Assembly (NCBI GenBank): GCA_016708825.1
Contig: JADJEZ010000003.1
Location: 62,001-126,000, forward strand
Direction of reading: 5' to 3'
DNA from: Betaproteobacteria bacterium
GTDB lineage: Bacteria > Pseudomonadota > Gammaproteobacteria > Burkholderiales > Usitatibacteraceae
DNA length: 64,000 nucleotides
The notes beneath the pieces are model-generated. The model had not been told where the DNA came from. It did no database searches and worked only from the letters and a program-made list of their open reading frames with translations. Made by a program: the position numbers and the translations under genes. Positions 7,683 through 16,770 of the stretch are shown here, piece after piece (the first letter of the stretch is position 1; the number at the start of each line of letters is the position of its first letter).

Positions 7683-8341
7683 GGGTCGGGTGCCGCGAGC
7701 TGGCCGCCGCGGATCGCCACGCGCCGCGCACCGAGGCGTGCGAGCGCCGACTCGTCGTGGGTCGACAGGAGCACGGTCACGCCGACGCGGTTGAAGGAGA
7801 CGAAGAGGTCGAGGATCGCGCGGGAAGACTCGGCGTCGAGGTTTCCCGTGGGTTCGTCCGCCACGAGGATCCCCGGGCGGTTCACGATGGCGCGCGCGAT
7901 GCAGAGGCGCTGCTGCTCGCCGCCGGAGAGGGTGACCGGCATGGCCCGCTCCTTGTCGAGGAGGCCCACCTTGTCCAGGGCGGCGCGCACGCGTCGGCCA
8001 GTCTCGTCGGGGCTCGCGCCGGCGATGCGCAGCGGCAGCGCCACGTTGTCCCGGGCAGGCCGGTCGAAGAGCAGCTTGTGGTCCTGGAAGACGAAGCCGA
8101 TGTGACGCCTCAGGATGGCGAGCGCGGTCTCGCCGAGGGAGGAGAGGTTCTGGCCGTTGACCACGACGCTGCCTCGCGTCGCGCGCTCGATGCCCGAGGC
8201 GAGCTTGAGCAGCGTCGACTTGCCCGCCCCCGAGTGCCCCGTCACCACGACCAGCTCGCCGGCGCCCACTTCGAGCGTGACTTCCCGAAGTGCCTCGTGC
8301 CCGTTCGGATAGCGCTTGGAAACCGCGGAGAACCGGATCAT
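7679..8341 (-). CDS. ftsE: Cell division ATP-binding protein FtsE
   Basis: This is the ATPase subunit of FtsEX. It has 220 residues and a complete ABC nucleotide-binding domain: Walker A GHSGAGKST (residues 35-43), signature LSGGEQQR, Walker B ILVADEPT and the switch histidine in STHDE. The start overlaps the ftsY stop and the stop overlaps the ftsX start, so ftsY-ftsE-ftsX form a tightly coupled operon. Confidence 0.97.
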   Translation of the reverse strand: MIRFSAVSKRYPNGHEALREVTLEVGAGELVVVTGHSGAGKSTLLKLASGIERATRGSVVVNGQNLSSLGETALAILRRHIGFVFQDHKLLFDRPARDNVALPLRIAGASPDETGRRVRAALDKVGLLDKERAMPVTLSGGEQQRLCIARAIVNRPGILVADEPTGNLDAESSRAILDLFVSFNRVGVTVLLSTHDESALARLGARRVAIRGGQLAAPDP

Positions 8342-9288
8342 CCGAACAAGGCGTCCACGAACTCGGCCGCGGCAAAGGGACGAAGGTCGTCGGGCTGCTC
8401 GCCGATGCCGATGAAGCGCACGGGAACCGGGTGCTCGCGCGCGATGGCCGCGAGCGCGCCTCCCTTGGCCGTGCCGTCCAACTTGGTCACGATGAGCCCG
8501 GTGAGCGCGAGCGCGCCGTCGAAAGCCCGCACCTGCGCGACCGCGTTCTGCCCGGTGTTGGCGTCGAGCACGAGCCAGGTCTCGTGGGGCGCGCCCGGGT
8601 CGGCCTTGGCGATGACGCGCTTGACCTTGCGGATCTCCTCCATGAGGTGCAGCTGCGTCGGGAGCCGTCCTGCGGTGTCGGCAAGCACCACGTCGATGCC
8701 CTTCGCGTGGGCCGAGCGGATGGCGTCGAAGATCACCGCGGCGGAGTCGCCTCCCTCCTGGGACACGACGGTCACGCCGTGGCGCTCGCCCCAGGCCTGC
8801 AGCTGCTCGCGCGCCGCGGCCCGGAACGTGTCGCCCGCCGCGAGCAGCACGGAGAGACCCTGCGACTGGAAGAGCCGCGTGAGCTTCGCGATGGTCGTGG
8901 TCTTGCCGGCGCCGTTCACCCCGGCCAGGAGGATCACGAAGGGCTTCGGGCGCGATTCGGCGAGCGGCCGCTCGAGCGGGGCGAGGAGTGCCGCGAGCGC
9001 GTCGCGAAGCTCGGCCTCCAGTTCGGAGGCGTCCTTCAGCCGCTTGTCGCGAGCCGCCTTGCGCAGGGCCGCGACCAGGTCCGCGGTCGCGCGCACGCCC
9101 ACGTCGGAGGCGAGAAGCTGCGCCTCGAGCGCCTCGTAGAGGGCCTCGTCGATCGACGGGTGCGACCGGAAGACCTGGACGGCCTGCTTCAGGCGCTCGC
9201 CCGAGAGCGCGAGGCCGCGCCGCAGGCGCGAGGCCCAGTCTGACGCGGGTGCATCGACCGTCTTCTTCTTGGATCCGAGGGGGAACAT
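8338..9288 (-). CDS. ftsY: Signal recognition particle receptor FtsY
   Basis: This is the SRP receptor GTPase that brings ribosomes making membrane proteins to the translocon. From the ATG at 9288 it has 316 residues, with only a short N-terminal extension before the NG domain (no long acidic A domain as in E. coli). GTPase motifs are GVNGAGKTT (G1), DTAGRLPT (G3) and TKLDGTAKGG (G4). Upstream in-frame sequence to 9519 is overlapped by the divergent rsmD gene and is not part of the protein. It is the first gene of the ftsY-ftsE-ftsX operon. Confidence 0.96.
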   Translation of the reverse strand: MFPLGSKKKTVDAPASDWASRLRRGLALSGERLKQAVQVFRSHPSIDEALYEALEAQLLASDVGVRATADLVAALRKAARDKRLKDASELEAELRDALAALLAPLERPLAESRPKPFVILLAGVNGAGKTTTIAKLTRLFQSQGLSVLLAAGDTFRAAAREQLQAWGERHGVTVVSQEGGDSAAVIFDAIRSAHAKGIDVVLADTAGRLPTQLHLMEEIRKVKRVIAKADPGAPHETWLVLDANTGQNAVAQVRAFDGALALTGLIVTKLDGTAKGGALAAIAREHPVPVRFIGIGEQPDDLRPFAAAEFVDALFG

Positions 9289-9352
9289 GGGCTGCGGCCC
9301 GGGGCGCCGCGAGGGGAAGAGTCGAGAATATTTTACGGTATCATCGCCCGCG

Positions 9353-9985
9353 ATGACTGCCGCGCGCCGAATCGCGAACGTGCCGAAGCCCCACCGCACC
9401 GGCGCGGGAGCCAACCGCCTTCGCATCATCGGTGGCCACTGGCGCAGCCGCGTGTTGCGCTTTCCGGATGCCGCGGGACTTCGTCCCACGCCCGATCGGG
9501 TTCGCGAGACGCTCTTCAACTGGCTGGGCCAGCGTCTCGCGGGGCTTGCCTGCGTGGATCTCTTCGCCGGCAGCGGAGCCCTCGGCTTCGAGGCGATGTC
9601 GCGCGGCGCCGCGCGGGTCGTGCTCGTCGAGCGCGACCGCAGCGTGTGCGAGCAGCTCCGGGAGTCGGCGCGGCAGCTCGGTGCGGGCGAGGGCCTCGAG
9701 GTCGTCCAGGCAGAGGCGATTTCCTGGCTTGCGCTGCGCGGCGAGCGCTACGATGTCGCATTCGTCGATCCGCCGTACGCCTCGGATCTCGCCGCGCCGG
9801 CGCTCGCCGCACTCGAGGCGAGGCTCAATCCCGGGGCGCGCGTCTACGTCGAGGCGTCGCTCGAGCCGCAGGCGCCGTCGACGAGATGGACCAGGTTGCG
9901 GCAGGGTGCCGCGGGCGAGGCGAAGTTCGCCCTCTACGAATTCGCGGGAGATGCCGGAGAGCCGGCGCGGAAGGAAACGCCATGA
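9353..9985 (+). CDS. rsmD: 16S rRNA (guanine966-N2)-methyltransferase RsmD
   Basis: This is a SAM-dependent methyltransferase acting on 16S rRNA G966. From the ATG at 9353 it has 210 residues. It shows LRIIGGHWRSRVLRFP near the start, the SAM-binding DLFAGSGALGFEAMSRGA, and the catalytic DPPY motif in VAFVDPPYAS. It is divergent from ftsY (64 bases between starts), the usual arrangement. An upstream in-frame ATG at 9269 would overlap ftsY and is unlikely. The stop overlaps the coaD start, suggesting coupling of the two genes. Confidence 0.95.
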   Translation: MTAARRIANVPKPHRTGAGANRLRIIGGHWRSRVLRFPDAAGLRPTPDRVRETLFNWLGQRLAGLACVDLFAGSGALGFEAMSRGAARVVLVERDRSVCEQLRESARQLGAGEGLEVVQAEAISWLALRGERYDVAFVDPPYASDLAAPALAALEARLNPGARVYVEASLEPQAPSTRWTRLRQGAAGEAKFALYEFAGDAGEPARKETP

Positions 9986-10485
9986 TGACCATCAAGCGCG
10001 CCGTCTACCCCGGCACCTTCGACCCGATCACCAACGGGCACGAGGACCTCGTCCAGCGCGCGTCGCGGCTCTTCGACGAGGTGGTCGTGGGCGTGGCACA
10101 CAGCCAGGCGAAGCGGCCCTTCTTCTCGCTCGAGGAGCGCGTGCAGATCGCGAAGGAAGTCCTCGCGGCCTATCCGAACGTGAAGGTGCTCGGCTTCGCG
10201 GGACTGCTCTCGGAATTCGTCCGCGAGCACCAGGCGGGAGTGATCCTGCGGGGCCTGCGGGCCGTGTCCGACTTCGAGTACGAGTTCCAGCTCGCCGGCA
10301 TGAACCGCACGCTCGCGCCCGGTGTCGAAACCCTGTTCCTCACGCCCTCGGACCGCTACCTCTTCCTGTCGGCCACGATCGTGCGCGAGATCGCCGTGCT
10401 CGGCGGCGACATCGCCGCCTTCGTCCATCCGATCACGGCCGAGCGCATCCGCGAGAAGGTGGGCCGCCCGGCCGGCGGGGCGTGA
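9982..10485 (+). CDS. coaD: Pantetheine-phosphate adenylyltransferase
   Basis: CoaD makes dephospho-CoA from 4'-phosphopantetheine and ATP. The 167-residue protein carries the nucleotidyltransferase T/HxGH motif (PGTFDPITNGH near the start) and the second active-site signature in the FLSATIVREIA region. The start is one of two adjacent ATG codons (9982 or 9985) with AAGGAAA just upstream, overlapping the rsmD stop. A ferredoxin gene follows 10 bases after its stop, so the three may be cotranscribed. Confidence 0.97.
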   Translation: MMTIKRAVYPGTFDPITNGHEDLVQRASRLFDEVVVGVAHSQAKRPFFSLEERVQIAKEVLAAYPNVKVLGFAGLLSEFVREHQAGVILRGLRAVSDFEYEFQLAGMNRTLAPGVETLFLTPSDRYLFLSATIVREIAVLGGDIAAFVHPITAERIREKVGRPAGGA

Positions 10486-10495
10486 AGGGACGTTC

Positions 10496-10765
10496 GTGGC
10501 GCTCCTGATCACCGATCAGTGCATCAACTGCGACGTGTGCGAGCCGGAGTGCCCGAACGGCGCCATCGCTTCGGGCCCGGAGATCTACGTGATCGAGCCA
10601 GGGAAGTGCACGGAGTGCGTGGGGCATTTCGATGCGCCGCAGTGCCGGGAGGTGTGCCCCGTGGATTGCATCCCCCTCGACCCCGCGTGGAAGGAGTCGC
10701 AGGAGGAGCTGCGCGCGAAGTACGAACGGCTCGTCGCCGCGGGCGTCGCGAGGCCCGCGCGCTAG
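10496..10765 (+). CDS. YfhL-type 2[4Fe-4S] ferredoxin
   Basis: This is an 89-residue ferredoxin with two cluster-binding cysteine sets: C9, C12, C15 and C19 (CINCDVCEPEC), then C38, C41, C50 and C54, with an extra C58. The eight-residue spacer between C41 and C50 and the C-terminal helix are typical of the Alvin-type/YfhL subgroup. It starts at GTG 10496, with GAAGGGA upstream. Its redox partner is not shown. Its stop TAG shares four bases (CTAG) with the stop of the convergent dynamin-like gene. Confidence 0.93.
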   Translation: MALLITDQCINCDVCEPECPNGAIASGPEIYVIEPGKCTECVGHFDAPQCREVCPVDCIPLDPAWKESQEELRAKYERLVAAGVARPAR

Positions 10766-12696
10766 CGCCCCTGCCCCACGTCCAGCAGCCGGGCGAGGCG
10801 CTGGTCGTGCTCCTCCCAGTCCCGCATGCGATCGTCGCAATCGCGGATGAAATCGTGCAGCGACGTGATGCGCTCCACGAGGCCGGATTCGGCGTCCCGG
10901 ATCCTCGCCATCCCCTCGATGCGGCTGTTCGCCTGGTCCTGGTAGTCGCTCACCTGCGCCTCCAGGGGGCGGATGAACGAGTTCATCCAGGCGCGGACTT
11001 CGCGGTCGGCGATCTCGAAGACGTGGATGGCCTTGAGCGCCACGGTGTCGAAGAAAAGCGCGGCAAGCGCGCGGCGCCCGCGCGTGAGCAGGCTCGTGGC
11101 GCTGCGGAAGTCCCGTGAGCAGTGCTCCTGGAGCCTTTCGAGTTCCAGGAGGAACCGGTCCGTGGAGAACGGGGCCACCTCCACGGGCGCGAGGCCCCAG
11201 GAATCGGCGAAGCGCCGGTTCACCGTGGCCATCATGGCCTTCACCTCGCCGATCACCTCGACCGCGCGGGTGATCCGCTCGCGCATCTCCCGGAAATATC
11301 CGTCGACCGCCTCTCCGATCCCGGCGCTGAAGGGCGAAGCCATGACCGCGGCGCGTGCGCGCAGGCCGGCCTCCCGCGCGGTGTTCGGGGCGAGCAGCTG
11401 CGCCAGTTCGTCGACGTGGCGGTTGTGCACGGCCCGCAGGCCGGTGAGCGCGGCTCTCGCGTCCTCGATCCGCACGCGTTCGTCGGCGGTCTTGCGCCCG
11501 AGCGTGTCGACGAGCTTCTGGTTCCTGCCCTGGAGGCTGCCGAGTTCGCCGACCTGTTCCTCGACGAAACTGCGGCGGCTCTCGAGCAGGGCGCGCGTCT
11601 CCGCGAGCAGCGCGCGCACCTCGGCGCGAACCGAGGTCGCGTGGCTTTCCTGGCGCGAACGCACGAGCCCGCCCGCGAGGGCCTGCTCCAGGCGATAGAG
11701 CCGGCTCTTCGCGAGGCCGTCGCCGTCGCCGTCGATGCGCGCGGTGAGGCCCTGGCGCGCGGACAGGGGATAGATCTGCGTGGGATCGACGCGTATCGCC
11801 TCCGCGACCTCGCGCACCTGCCGGTCGATTTCCGAGAAGACCTGCGTCTCGGCCCTGGCCCCGTCCCGGAGCCCGTCGATCTTGTTGAGCACCACGTAGC
11901 GCGTGTGGCCCAGGCCCTCCATCGGCTCCACGTGGTCGTTCCACAGCTCGAGGTCGGCCGCGGTGGTGCCCGCGTCCACGGAAAGCATGAACACCACCGC
12001 GTCGGCGTCCTGCAGGCGGTGCATCGTGAGCTCGGGCTCCGAGCGCAGCGCGTGCAGGCCCGGCGTGTCGAGGATCGTGAGCCCCATGGCGAGGACCGGG
12101 TGCGGGAAGTTCACGATCGCATAGCGCCAGCGCGGGATCTCGACGCGCGCGCCGGGCTCCCCGGAAAACCCGAGGTTGTGCGCCTGCGCCATGGACACGG
12201 TCTGGGTCTCCGAGAGCGCGTCGAAGGCTTCGGCGAGGCTCTCCGGACGCGCCGGGTCCAGGGCGATCGCCTTCCAGTCGTCGGCGAGGGCTATGTGCTC
12301 GCGCAGCGCGTGGGGCGTCTCGCGGGTCTCGATCGGCAGGAGCCGGATCGAGGGCGGGCGCGTCGGGTCGTGGAGGATCTCCGTGGGGCAGAGCGTCGCG
12401 TGCCCCTCGCCCGCCGGCAGCAGGCGCGTCCCGATGTCGGCGAAGAAGAGGGCGTTGATGAGCTCGCTCTTGCCGCGGGAGACCTCCGCAACGAAGGCGA
12501 TCGACAGCCGGTCCGAGGCGAGCCGGCGCTCCAGGTGGGCGATGCGCGTCGCGGTGTGTTCCTCGGTGAGCCGGTGCATGAGGGCCCAGCGCCGCAGGCT
12601 CGCGAGCGCGGCGGCGACCTCGTCGCGCCAGTCCTTGAGTGCGGCGATGCTGGGCTCGAAGGCGCGATCGTGCATGGCGCGGCTTGCCTGGCTCAT
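10762..12696 (-). CDS. Dynamin-family GTPase
   Basis: This is a 644-residue dynamin-like protein. GTPase motifs in order: a P-loop in FVAEVSRGKSELINAL (the first glycine of GxxxxGKS is alanine), a switch I-type region GEGHATLCPTEI, DTPGL (G3) and NKIDG (G4). The long C-terminal half is mostly helical with coiled-coil character. No obvious C-terminal transmembrane paddle is seen. Bacterial relatives act in membrane fusion, remodelling or protection, but no specific role can be read here. The ATG overlaps the mutM stop (ATGA), so it is the second gene of a mutM operon, and it is convergent with the ferredoxin gene. Confidence 0.85.
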   Translation of the reverse strand: MSQASRAMHDRAFEPSIAALKDWRDEVAAALASLRRWALMHRLTEEHTATRIAHLERRLASDRLSIAFVAEVSRGKSELINALFFADIGTRLLPAGEGHATLCPTEILHDPTRPPSIRLLPIETRETPHALREHIALADDWKAIALDPARPESLAEAFDALSETQTVSMAQAHNLGFSGEPGARVEIPRWRYAIVNFPHPVLAMGLTILDTPGLHALRSEPELTMHRLQDADAVVFMLSVDAGTTAADLELWNDHVEPMEGLGHTRYVVLNKIDGLRDGARAETQVFSEIDRQVREVAEAIRVDPTQIYPLSARQGLTARIDGDGDGLAKSRLYRLEQALAGGLVRSRQESHATSVRAEVRALLAETRALLESRRSFVEEQVGELGSLQGRNQKLVDTLGRKTADERVRIEDARAALTGLRAVHNRHVDELAQLLAPNTAREAGLRARAAVMASPFSAGIGEAVDGYFREMRERITRAVEVIGEVKAMMATVNRRFADSWGLAPVEVAPFSTDRFLLELERLQEHCSRDFRSATSLLTRGRRALAALFFDTVALKAIHVFEIADREVRAWMNSFIRPLEAQVSDYQDQANSRIEGMARIRDAESGLVERITSLHDFIRDCDDRMRDWEEHDQRLARLLDVGQGR

Positions 12697-13505
12697 CGCT
12701 GGCACGAAGCGCAGTGGAAGGTCGAGCGGCCCCCGTGGCGGGTGGCGCGCACCAGGGACCCGCATGCGGGGCAGGGTTCGCCCTGCCGCCCGTAGACGGC
12801 GTACTGGAGCTGGAAGTGACCCGGCGCGCCGTCGCTTCCGACGAAATCGCGTAGCGTGCTGCCGCCTGCCGCGAGCGCACGCTCGAGCGTGTCGCGAATC
12901 ACCGTGGCGAGGCGCTCGAAGCGCCCGAGCGAGATGCGACCCGCCGCCCGGGCGGGATGGATGCGCGCGGCGAAGAGCGCCTCGTTCGCGTAGATGTTGC
13001 CGATGCCGGTCACCACGCGCGAATCCATGAGGAACTGCTTCACGGGCACGCGGCGCCCGCGCGAGGCGCGGTGCAGGTAGGCGCCCGCGAAGGCCTCGTC
13101 GAAGGGCTCCGGCCCCAGGCCGTCGAGCAGCGGGTGGTGGTCGGGATCGCGCACCCACAGCATCGCCCCGAACCGGCGCGGGTCGTTCAGGCGCACGACG
13201 TCCCCGCTGTCCAGCACGAGGTCCACGTGGTCGTGGCGTCGAACGGGCCGGCCGGAAGGCACTACGGTGAGGCTGCCCGACATGCCCAGGTGCGCGAGCA
13301 GATGGCCGGTACCGCAGTCGAACAGGAGGTACTTGCCGCGGCGACGGATGCCGCGCACGAGTGCTCCGCGCAGGCGCGCGGCAAGGTCGCCGGGCACGGG
13401 CCAGCGAAGGCGCGGCTCTCGCACCACGACGTCGCGGATGCAACGACCCACGACGCGGGCGACGAGACCCAGGCGGGTCGTCTCGACTTCCGGAAGTTCC
13501 GGCAT
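12693..13505 (-). CDS. mutM: Formamidopyrimidine-DNA glycosylase
   Basis: MutM/Fpg removes 8-oxoguanine and formamidopyrimidines from DNA and nicks the abasic site. It has 270 residues, begins with the catalytic PELPEVE (P2, E3), and contains the intercalating and lysine regions typical of the family. The C-terminal zinc finger is complete: CPAC-x16-CASC. A TATAAT on the minus strand at 13533-13528, 23 bases ahead of the start, is a plausible -10, but no -35 is clear. It is divergent from the TPR protein gene and coupled to the dynamin-like gene. Confidence 0.97.
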   Translation of the reverse strand: MPELPEVETTRLGLVARVVGRCIRDVVVREPRLRWPVPGDLAARLRGALVRGIRRRGKYLLFDCGTGHLLAHLGMSGSLTVVPSGRPVRRHDHVDLVLDSGDVVRLNDPRRFGAMLWVRDPDHHPLLDGLGPEPFDEAFAGAYLHRASRGRRVPVKQFLMDSRVVTGIGNIYANEALFAARIHPARAAGRISLGRFERLATVIRDTLERALAAGGSTLRDFVGSDGAPGHFQLQYAVYGRQGEPCPACGSLVRATRHGGRSTFHCASCQR

Positions 13506-13589
13506 AGGGGATGGGGAGTTTGCGGGGATTATAAGGCCACGGGCTGAAACGACCCCGCGCGGGCGCGGTCCAAACGGTCCGGGTCGCGA

Positions 13590-13617
13590 TGGACGGCCCG
13601 CGGAAACGATCTATGAT
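13590..13617 (+). promoter_or_regulatory. Candidate promoter of the TPR protein gene
   Basis: TGGACG (13590-13595) and TATGAT (13612-13617) are separated by 16 bases and match the sigma-70 hexamers at 4/6 and 5/6 positions. They lie 46 bases upstream of the TPR gene start, in the mutM/TPR divergent region. Confidence 0.4.
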
Positions 13618-13662
13618 GGGCGTGCGCAACGGGCGCGGACGCCATGGCGGGAGCGAAGTTCG

Positions 13663-15333
13663 ATGGGGAAATGCGTGACGGGTCTCATGGCGGCGCTTGC
13701 GGCCACGGCGGTGCTTTCATCGGCCGCGGCCACGCAGCCCGACCGCGCCTCGCCGCTGGGGCGCGAGGAAGCCATGTTCGAGTTTCTCGCGGCGGAGCTG
13801 GCCGCGCAGCGGGGCGAGACGGCCCCCGCGCTCGCCAACATGGCCCGGCTCGCGCGCGAGCTGCGCGACCCGCAGATCGCTCGCCGTGCCGCGGAACTCG
13901 CCATTCGCGCCCGCGCCATGGATCCGGCGCTGGAGATGGCGATGCTCCTGGTCGAACTCGAGCCCGAGTCGACGCTGGGGCGCGATCTCGTGGCCTCGCT
14001 CCTGGCCAACCGGGGAGACGTGCAGAAGGCGCAGGAGACGATCGCCGCCTTCCTGGAGTCAAGCACAGGCAAGTCGCGGATCCTCACGCAGCTCGCTTTC
14101 TACTTCGGCAGGTTCACCGACAAGGCCGCGGTCCTCGAGGCTACCCGCGCCATCGTGGCGCGCTATCCGAAGCTCGCCGAATCGCGCTACGCCCTCGGCG
14201 TGGCCGCCCTCGTGGCGGGCAAGCAGGACCTCGCGCTGGCCGAATCGAAGGCCGCGCTCGACATGAGGCCCGGGTGGGAGGACGCCGCCGTCTTGCGCGC
14301 CCAGGTCCTGAAGAAGGACGCGCCGGCCGACGTGATTGCGTTCTACCGCGCCTTCGTGGAGCGAAACCCCGATGCGAAGGACGTGCGCCTGCAGCTGGCG
14401 CGCGAGCTGGCCGCCGCGCGGCAAAACGCCGAGGCGAGGCAGGAGTTCCGGGCCGTCGAGCGGCTCTCCGGTTCGGACCCGCAGATTCCCTACGCGATCG
14501 GCCTGCTTGCCTTGCAGCTCGAGGACTACGCGGACGCGGAAGTGGCCTTTCGGCGCGCCCTCGGCATGGGGCATCCCGATCCCGGGGCGGTCTATCTCGG
14601 GCTCGGGCAGGCGGCGGAATCGGCCAAGCGCATCGACGAGGCCCTCGACTGGTACGCGCGGGTGGAGTCGGGCGACCGGATGCGCGCGCAGATGCGTATC
14701 GCCTCCCTGATCGCGAAGCGCGACGGGCTGGAGAAGGGCCGGGCCTACCTGCAAGGCGTGGAGCCGCGCGCGCAGGACGACCGCATCCAGATGATCCAGA
14801 TCGAGGCCCAGCTGCTTCGCGAGGCGAAGGCCTGGCAGGACACTTTCGTCATGCTCTCGAAGGCGGTCGAGCGCTACCCGGAGTCCTTCGAGCTGCTCTA
14901 CGACCGCGCCATGGCGGCCGAGAAGGTCGACCGGCTGGAGATTCTCGAGGCCGACCTGCGCCGCGTGATCAAGCTGAAGCCCGATTACGCGCACGCCTAC
15001 AACGCCCTGGGCTACACGCTCGCCGACCGCACGGACCGCATCGAGGAGGCGCTCGTCCTCGTCGAGCAGGCCCTGAAGCTCTCGCCCGACGACCCGTTCA
15101 TCCTCGACAGCATGGGCTGGGTCCAGTACCGCCGCGGCAAGCTGGACGAGGCGCTCGAGCACCTGAAGGGCGCCTACAAGGCCCGGCCCGACCCGGAGAT
15201 CGCCGCCCACCTGGGAGAGGTGCTCTGGAAGCTCGGACGGAAGGACGAGGCTAGCCGGGTGTGGTCCGCGGCACTCACCGACCACCCGAACCACGAGACG
15301 CTCCTCGCGGTGATCCAGAAGTTCAAGCCCTGA
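13663..15333 (+). CDS. Secreted tetratricopeptide-repeat protein
   Basis: This is a 556-residue TPR protein. An N-terminal signal peptide is visible (MGKCVTGLMAALAATAVLSS, with a likely cut after AAA/ATQ), so it should be periplasmic. The remainder is made of repeated helix pairs; clear TPR units include YAHAYNALGYTLADR and FILDSMGWVQYRRGKLDEA near the C-terminus. The conserved position next to lolB and ispE in betaproteobacteria suggests a link to cell-envelope assembly, but partners are unknown. The start was chosen for the signal peptide; upstream in-frame sequence has no secretion signal. Confidence 0.85.
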   Translation: MGKCVTGLMAALAATAVLSSAAATQPDRASPLGREEAMFEFLAAELAAQRGETAPALANMARLARELRDPQIARRAAELAIRARAMDPALEMAMLLVELEPESTLGRDLVASLLANRGDVQKAQETIAAFLESSTGKSRILTQLAFYFGRFTDKAAVLEATRAIVARYPKLAESRYALGVAALVAGKQDLALAESKAALDMRPGWEDAAVLRAQVLKKDAPADVIAFYRAFVERNPDAKDVRLQLARELAAARQNAEARQEFRAVERLSGSDPQIPYAIGLLALQLEDYADAEVAFRRALGMGHPDPGAVYLGLGQAAESAKRIDEALDWYARVESGDRMRAQMRIASLIAKRDGLEKGRAYLQGVEPRAQDDRIQMIQIEAQLLREAKAWQDTFVMLSKAVERYPESFELLYDRAMAAEKVDRLEILEADLRRVIKLKPDYAHAYNALGYTLADRTDRIEEALVLVEQALKLSPDDPFILDSMGWVQYRRGKLDEALEHLKGAYKARPDPEIAAHLGEVLWKLGRKDEASRVWSAALTDHPNHETLLAVIQKFKP

Positions 15334-15359
15334 GGGCCCGCGGCCCCTCAAGCGTCCCC

Positions 15360-15872
15360 GTGACCCGCCTCGCCATCCTGCTCGCGGCGCTGCTCGTCGC
15401 GGCCTGCGCCGCCCTGGCGCCCGCCCCGGTGGCGCTCGACGGGCTGCCGCGCGCCTTCGAGGTCTCGGGGCGCCTGTCCATCGCGCAGTCGGGGCAGGGC
15501 GAGATCCTGCGGATGCGCTGGATCCACGGGCCCGACGACGACGCCTGGGACCTCGCCTCGCCCGTCGGGACGCTGGTGGCGAGGATCGTGCGTTCGGAGG
15601 CCGGGCTCACCGTCCATCGACCCGGTGCCGCGCCCCTGTCGGCGTCGAGCTTCGCCGAACTCACGGAAAACCTCCTCGGTGCCGCGCTCGACGAGCGGCT
15701 CCTCGTGGCCTGGCTGCACGGCAGGCCGCTCGCCGGGCCGGAGGGATGGGCCGTGACCATCGACGAATCGCAGCGCATCGGGAACCAGGAAGTGGCCCGG
15801 CGCATCACCGCCTCGCGCGACGACATCGTGGTGAAGCTCGTGGTGGACCAGTACCGCCCGCGGCCGGAATAG
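15360..15872 (+). CDS. lolB: Outer-membrane lipoprotein insertion protein LolB
   Basis: LolB receives lipoproteins from LolA and inserts them into the outer membrane, and is itself a lipoprotein. From GTG 15360 it has 170 residues, with a short signal ending in LLVAAC (C16 lipidated). The mature part shows the LolB pattern FEVSGRLSI, RMRWIHG and the conserved C-terminal DDIVVKLVVDQYRP. It is slightly shorter than many LolB proteins. It sits 26 bases after the TPR gene and 3 bases before ispE, a classical lolB-ispE pairing. Confidence 0.92.
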   Translation: MTRLAILLAALLVAACAALAPAPVALDGLPRAFEVSGRLSIAQSGQGEILRMRWIHGPDDDAWDLASPVGTLVARIVRSEAGLTVHRPGAAPLSASSFAELTENLLGAALDERLLVAWLHGRPLAGPEGWAVTIDESQRIGNQEVARRITASRDDIVVKLVVDQYRPRPE

Positions 15873-15875
15873 GCC

Positions 15876-16727
15876 ATGCGTATCGACGGACCCGATTACG
15901 CCGCACCCGCGAAGCTGAACCTCTTCCTGCACGTGCTCGGGCGGCGGGACGACGGCTATCACCTGCTCCAGTCGGCCTTCGCATTGATCGACCGGGTCGA
16001 CCGATTGCGTTTCGCGGTGCGCGGCGATGGCGGCATCCGGCGCGTGAACGACCTGCCCGGCGTGCCCGCCGAGTCCGACCTCGTGGTCCGGGCGGCGGCA
16101 CTCCTGAAGGCCGAGACGGGGACCGCCCTCGGAGCCGAGATCGAAGTCGACAAGCAACTGCCCCTGGGCGGAGGGGTCGGCGGGGGGAGCTCCGACGCGG
16201 CGACCACCCTCGTGGTACTCAACCGACTATGGGGCACGGGCCTTCCCCGGGAGGCCCTGCAGGCCCTCGGCGCCCGGCTGGGGGCCGACGTCCCGTTCTT
16301 CGTCTTCGGGAGGAACGCCTGGGTGGAGGGGGTCGGGGAGAGGCTCCTCCCCCTCGATATTGCCCCCGCGTGGTACCTGGTGCTGGTACCCCCCGTGGCC
16401 GTGCCCACGGGTGAGATCTTCGCCGCGCCCGAATTGACCCGGCATACGGAAGCCCTTAAAATCGAAGACTTTTCGGCGCACGCAGGGTCTCGCCGGTTCC
16501 GGAACGATCTGGAAGCGGTCGTGGCGTCGCGGTATCCCCAGGTTCAGGAGCATCTCGAGTGGCTCGCCCGGCATGGCCCGGGGGGGCGGCTCACGGGGTC
16601 CGGTGCGTGCGTCTTTTCCCGGTTCGAGGACCGGGATTCGGCCGCGAGGGTGCTGGAAAAGCTCCCCGGGACGATGCAGGGATTCGTCGCACAGGGCCTC
16701 GAGGAACACCCCCTGCGCGACCTGTAA
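15876..16727 (+). CDS. ispE: 4-diphosphocytidyl-2-C-methyl-D-erythritol kinase
   Basis: IspE is the GHMP-type kinase of the methylerythritol phosphate (non-mevalonate) isoprenoid pathway. It has 283 residues. The substrate region begins YAAPAKLNLFLHVLGRRDDGYH, the ATP-binding glycine loop is PLGGGVGGGSSDAA, and the C-terminal GHMP motif is GGRLTGSGACVF. The gene follows lolB by three bases and precedes tRNA-Gln and prs, the standard order. Confidence 0.97.
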   Translation: MRIDGPDYAAPAKLNLFLHVLGRRDDGYHLLQSAFALIDRVDRLRFAVRGDGGIRRVNDLPGVPAESDLVVRAAALLKAETGTALGAEIEVDKQLPLGGGVGGGSSDAATTLVVLNRLWGTGLPREALQALGARLGADVPFFVFGRNAWVEGVGERLLPLDIAPAWYLVLVPPVAVPTGEIFAAPELTRHTEALKIEDFSAHAGSRRFRNDLEAVVASRYPQVQEHLEWLARHGPGGRLTGSGACVFSRFEDRDSAARVLEKLPGTMQGFVAQGLEEHPLRDL

Positions 16728-16770
16728 AGGGCAACACCCGCGGCCGGGGCGTTTCCGGATGCGGGCGCAG

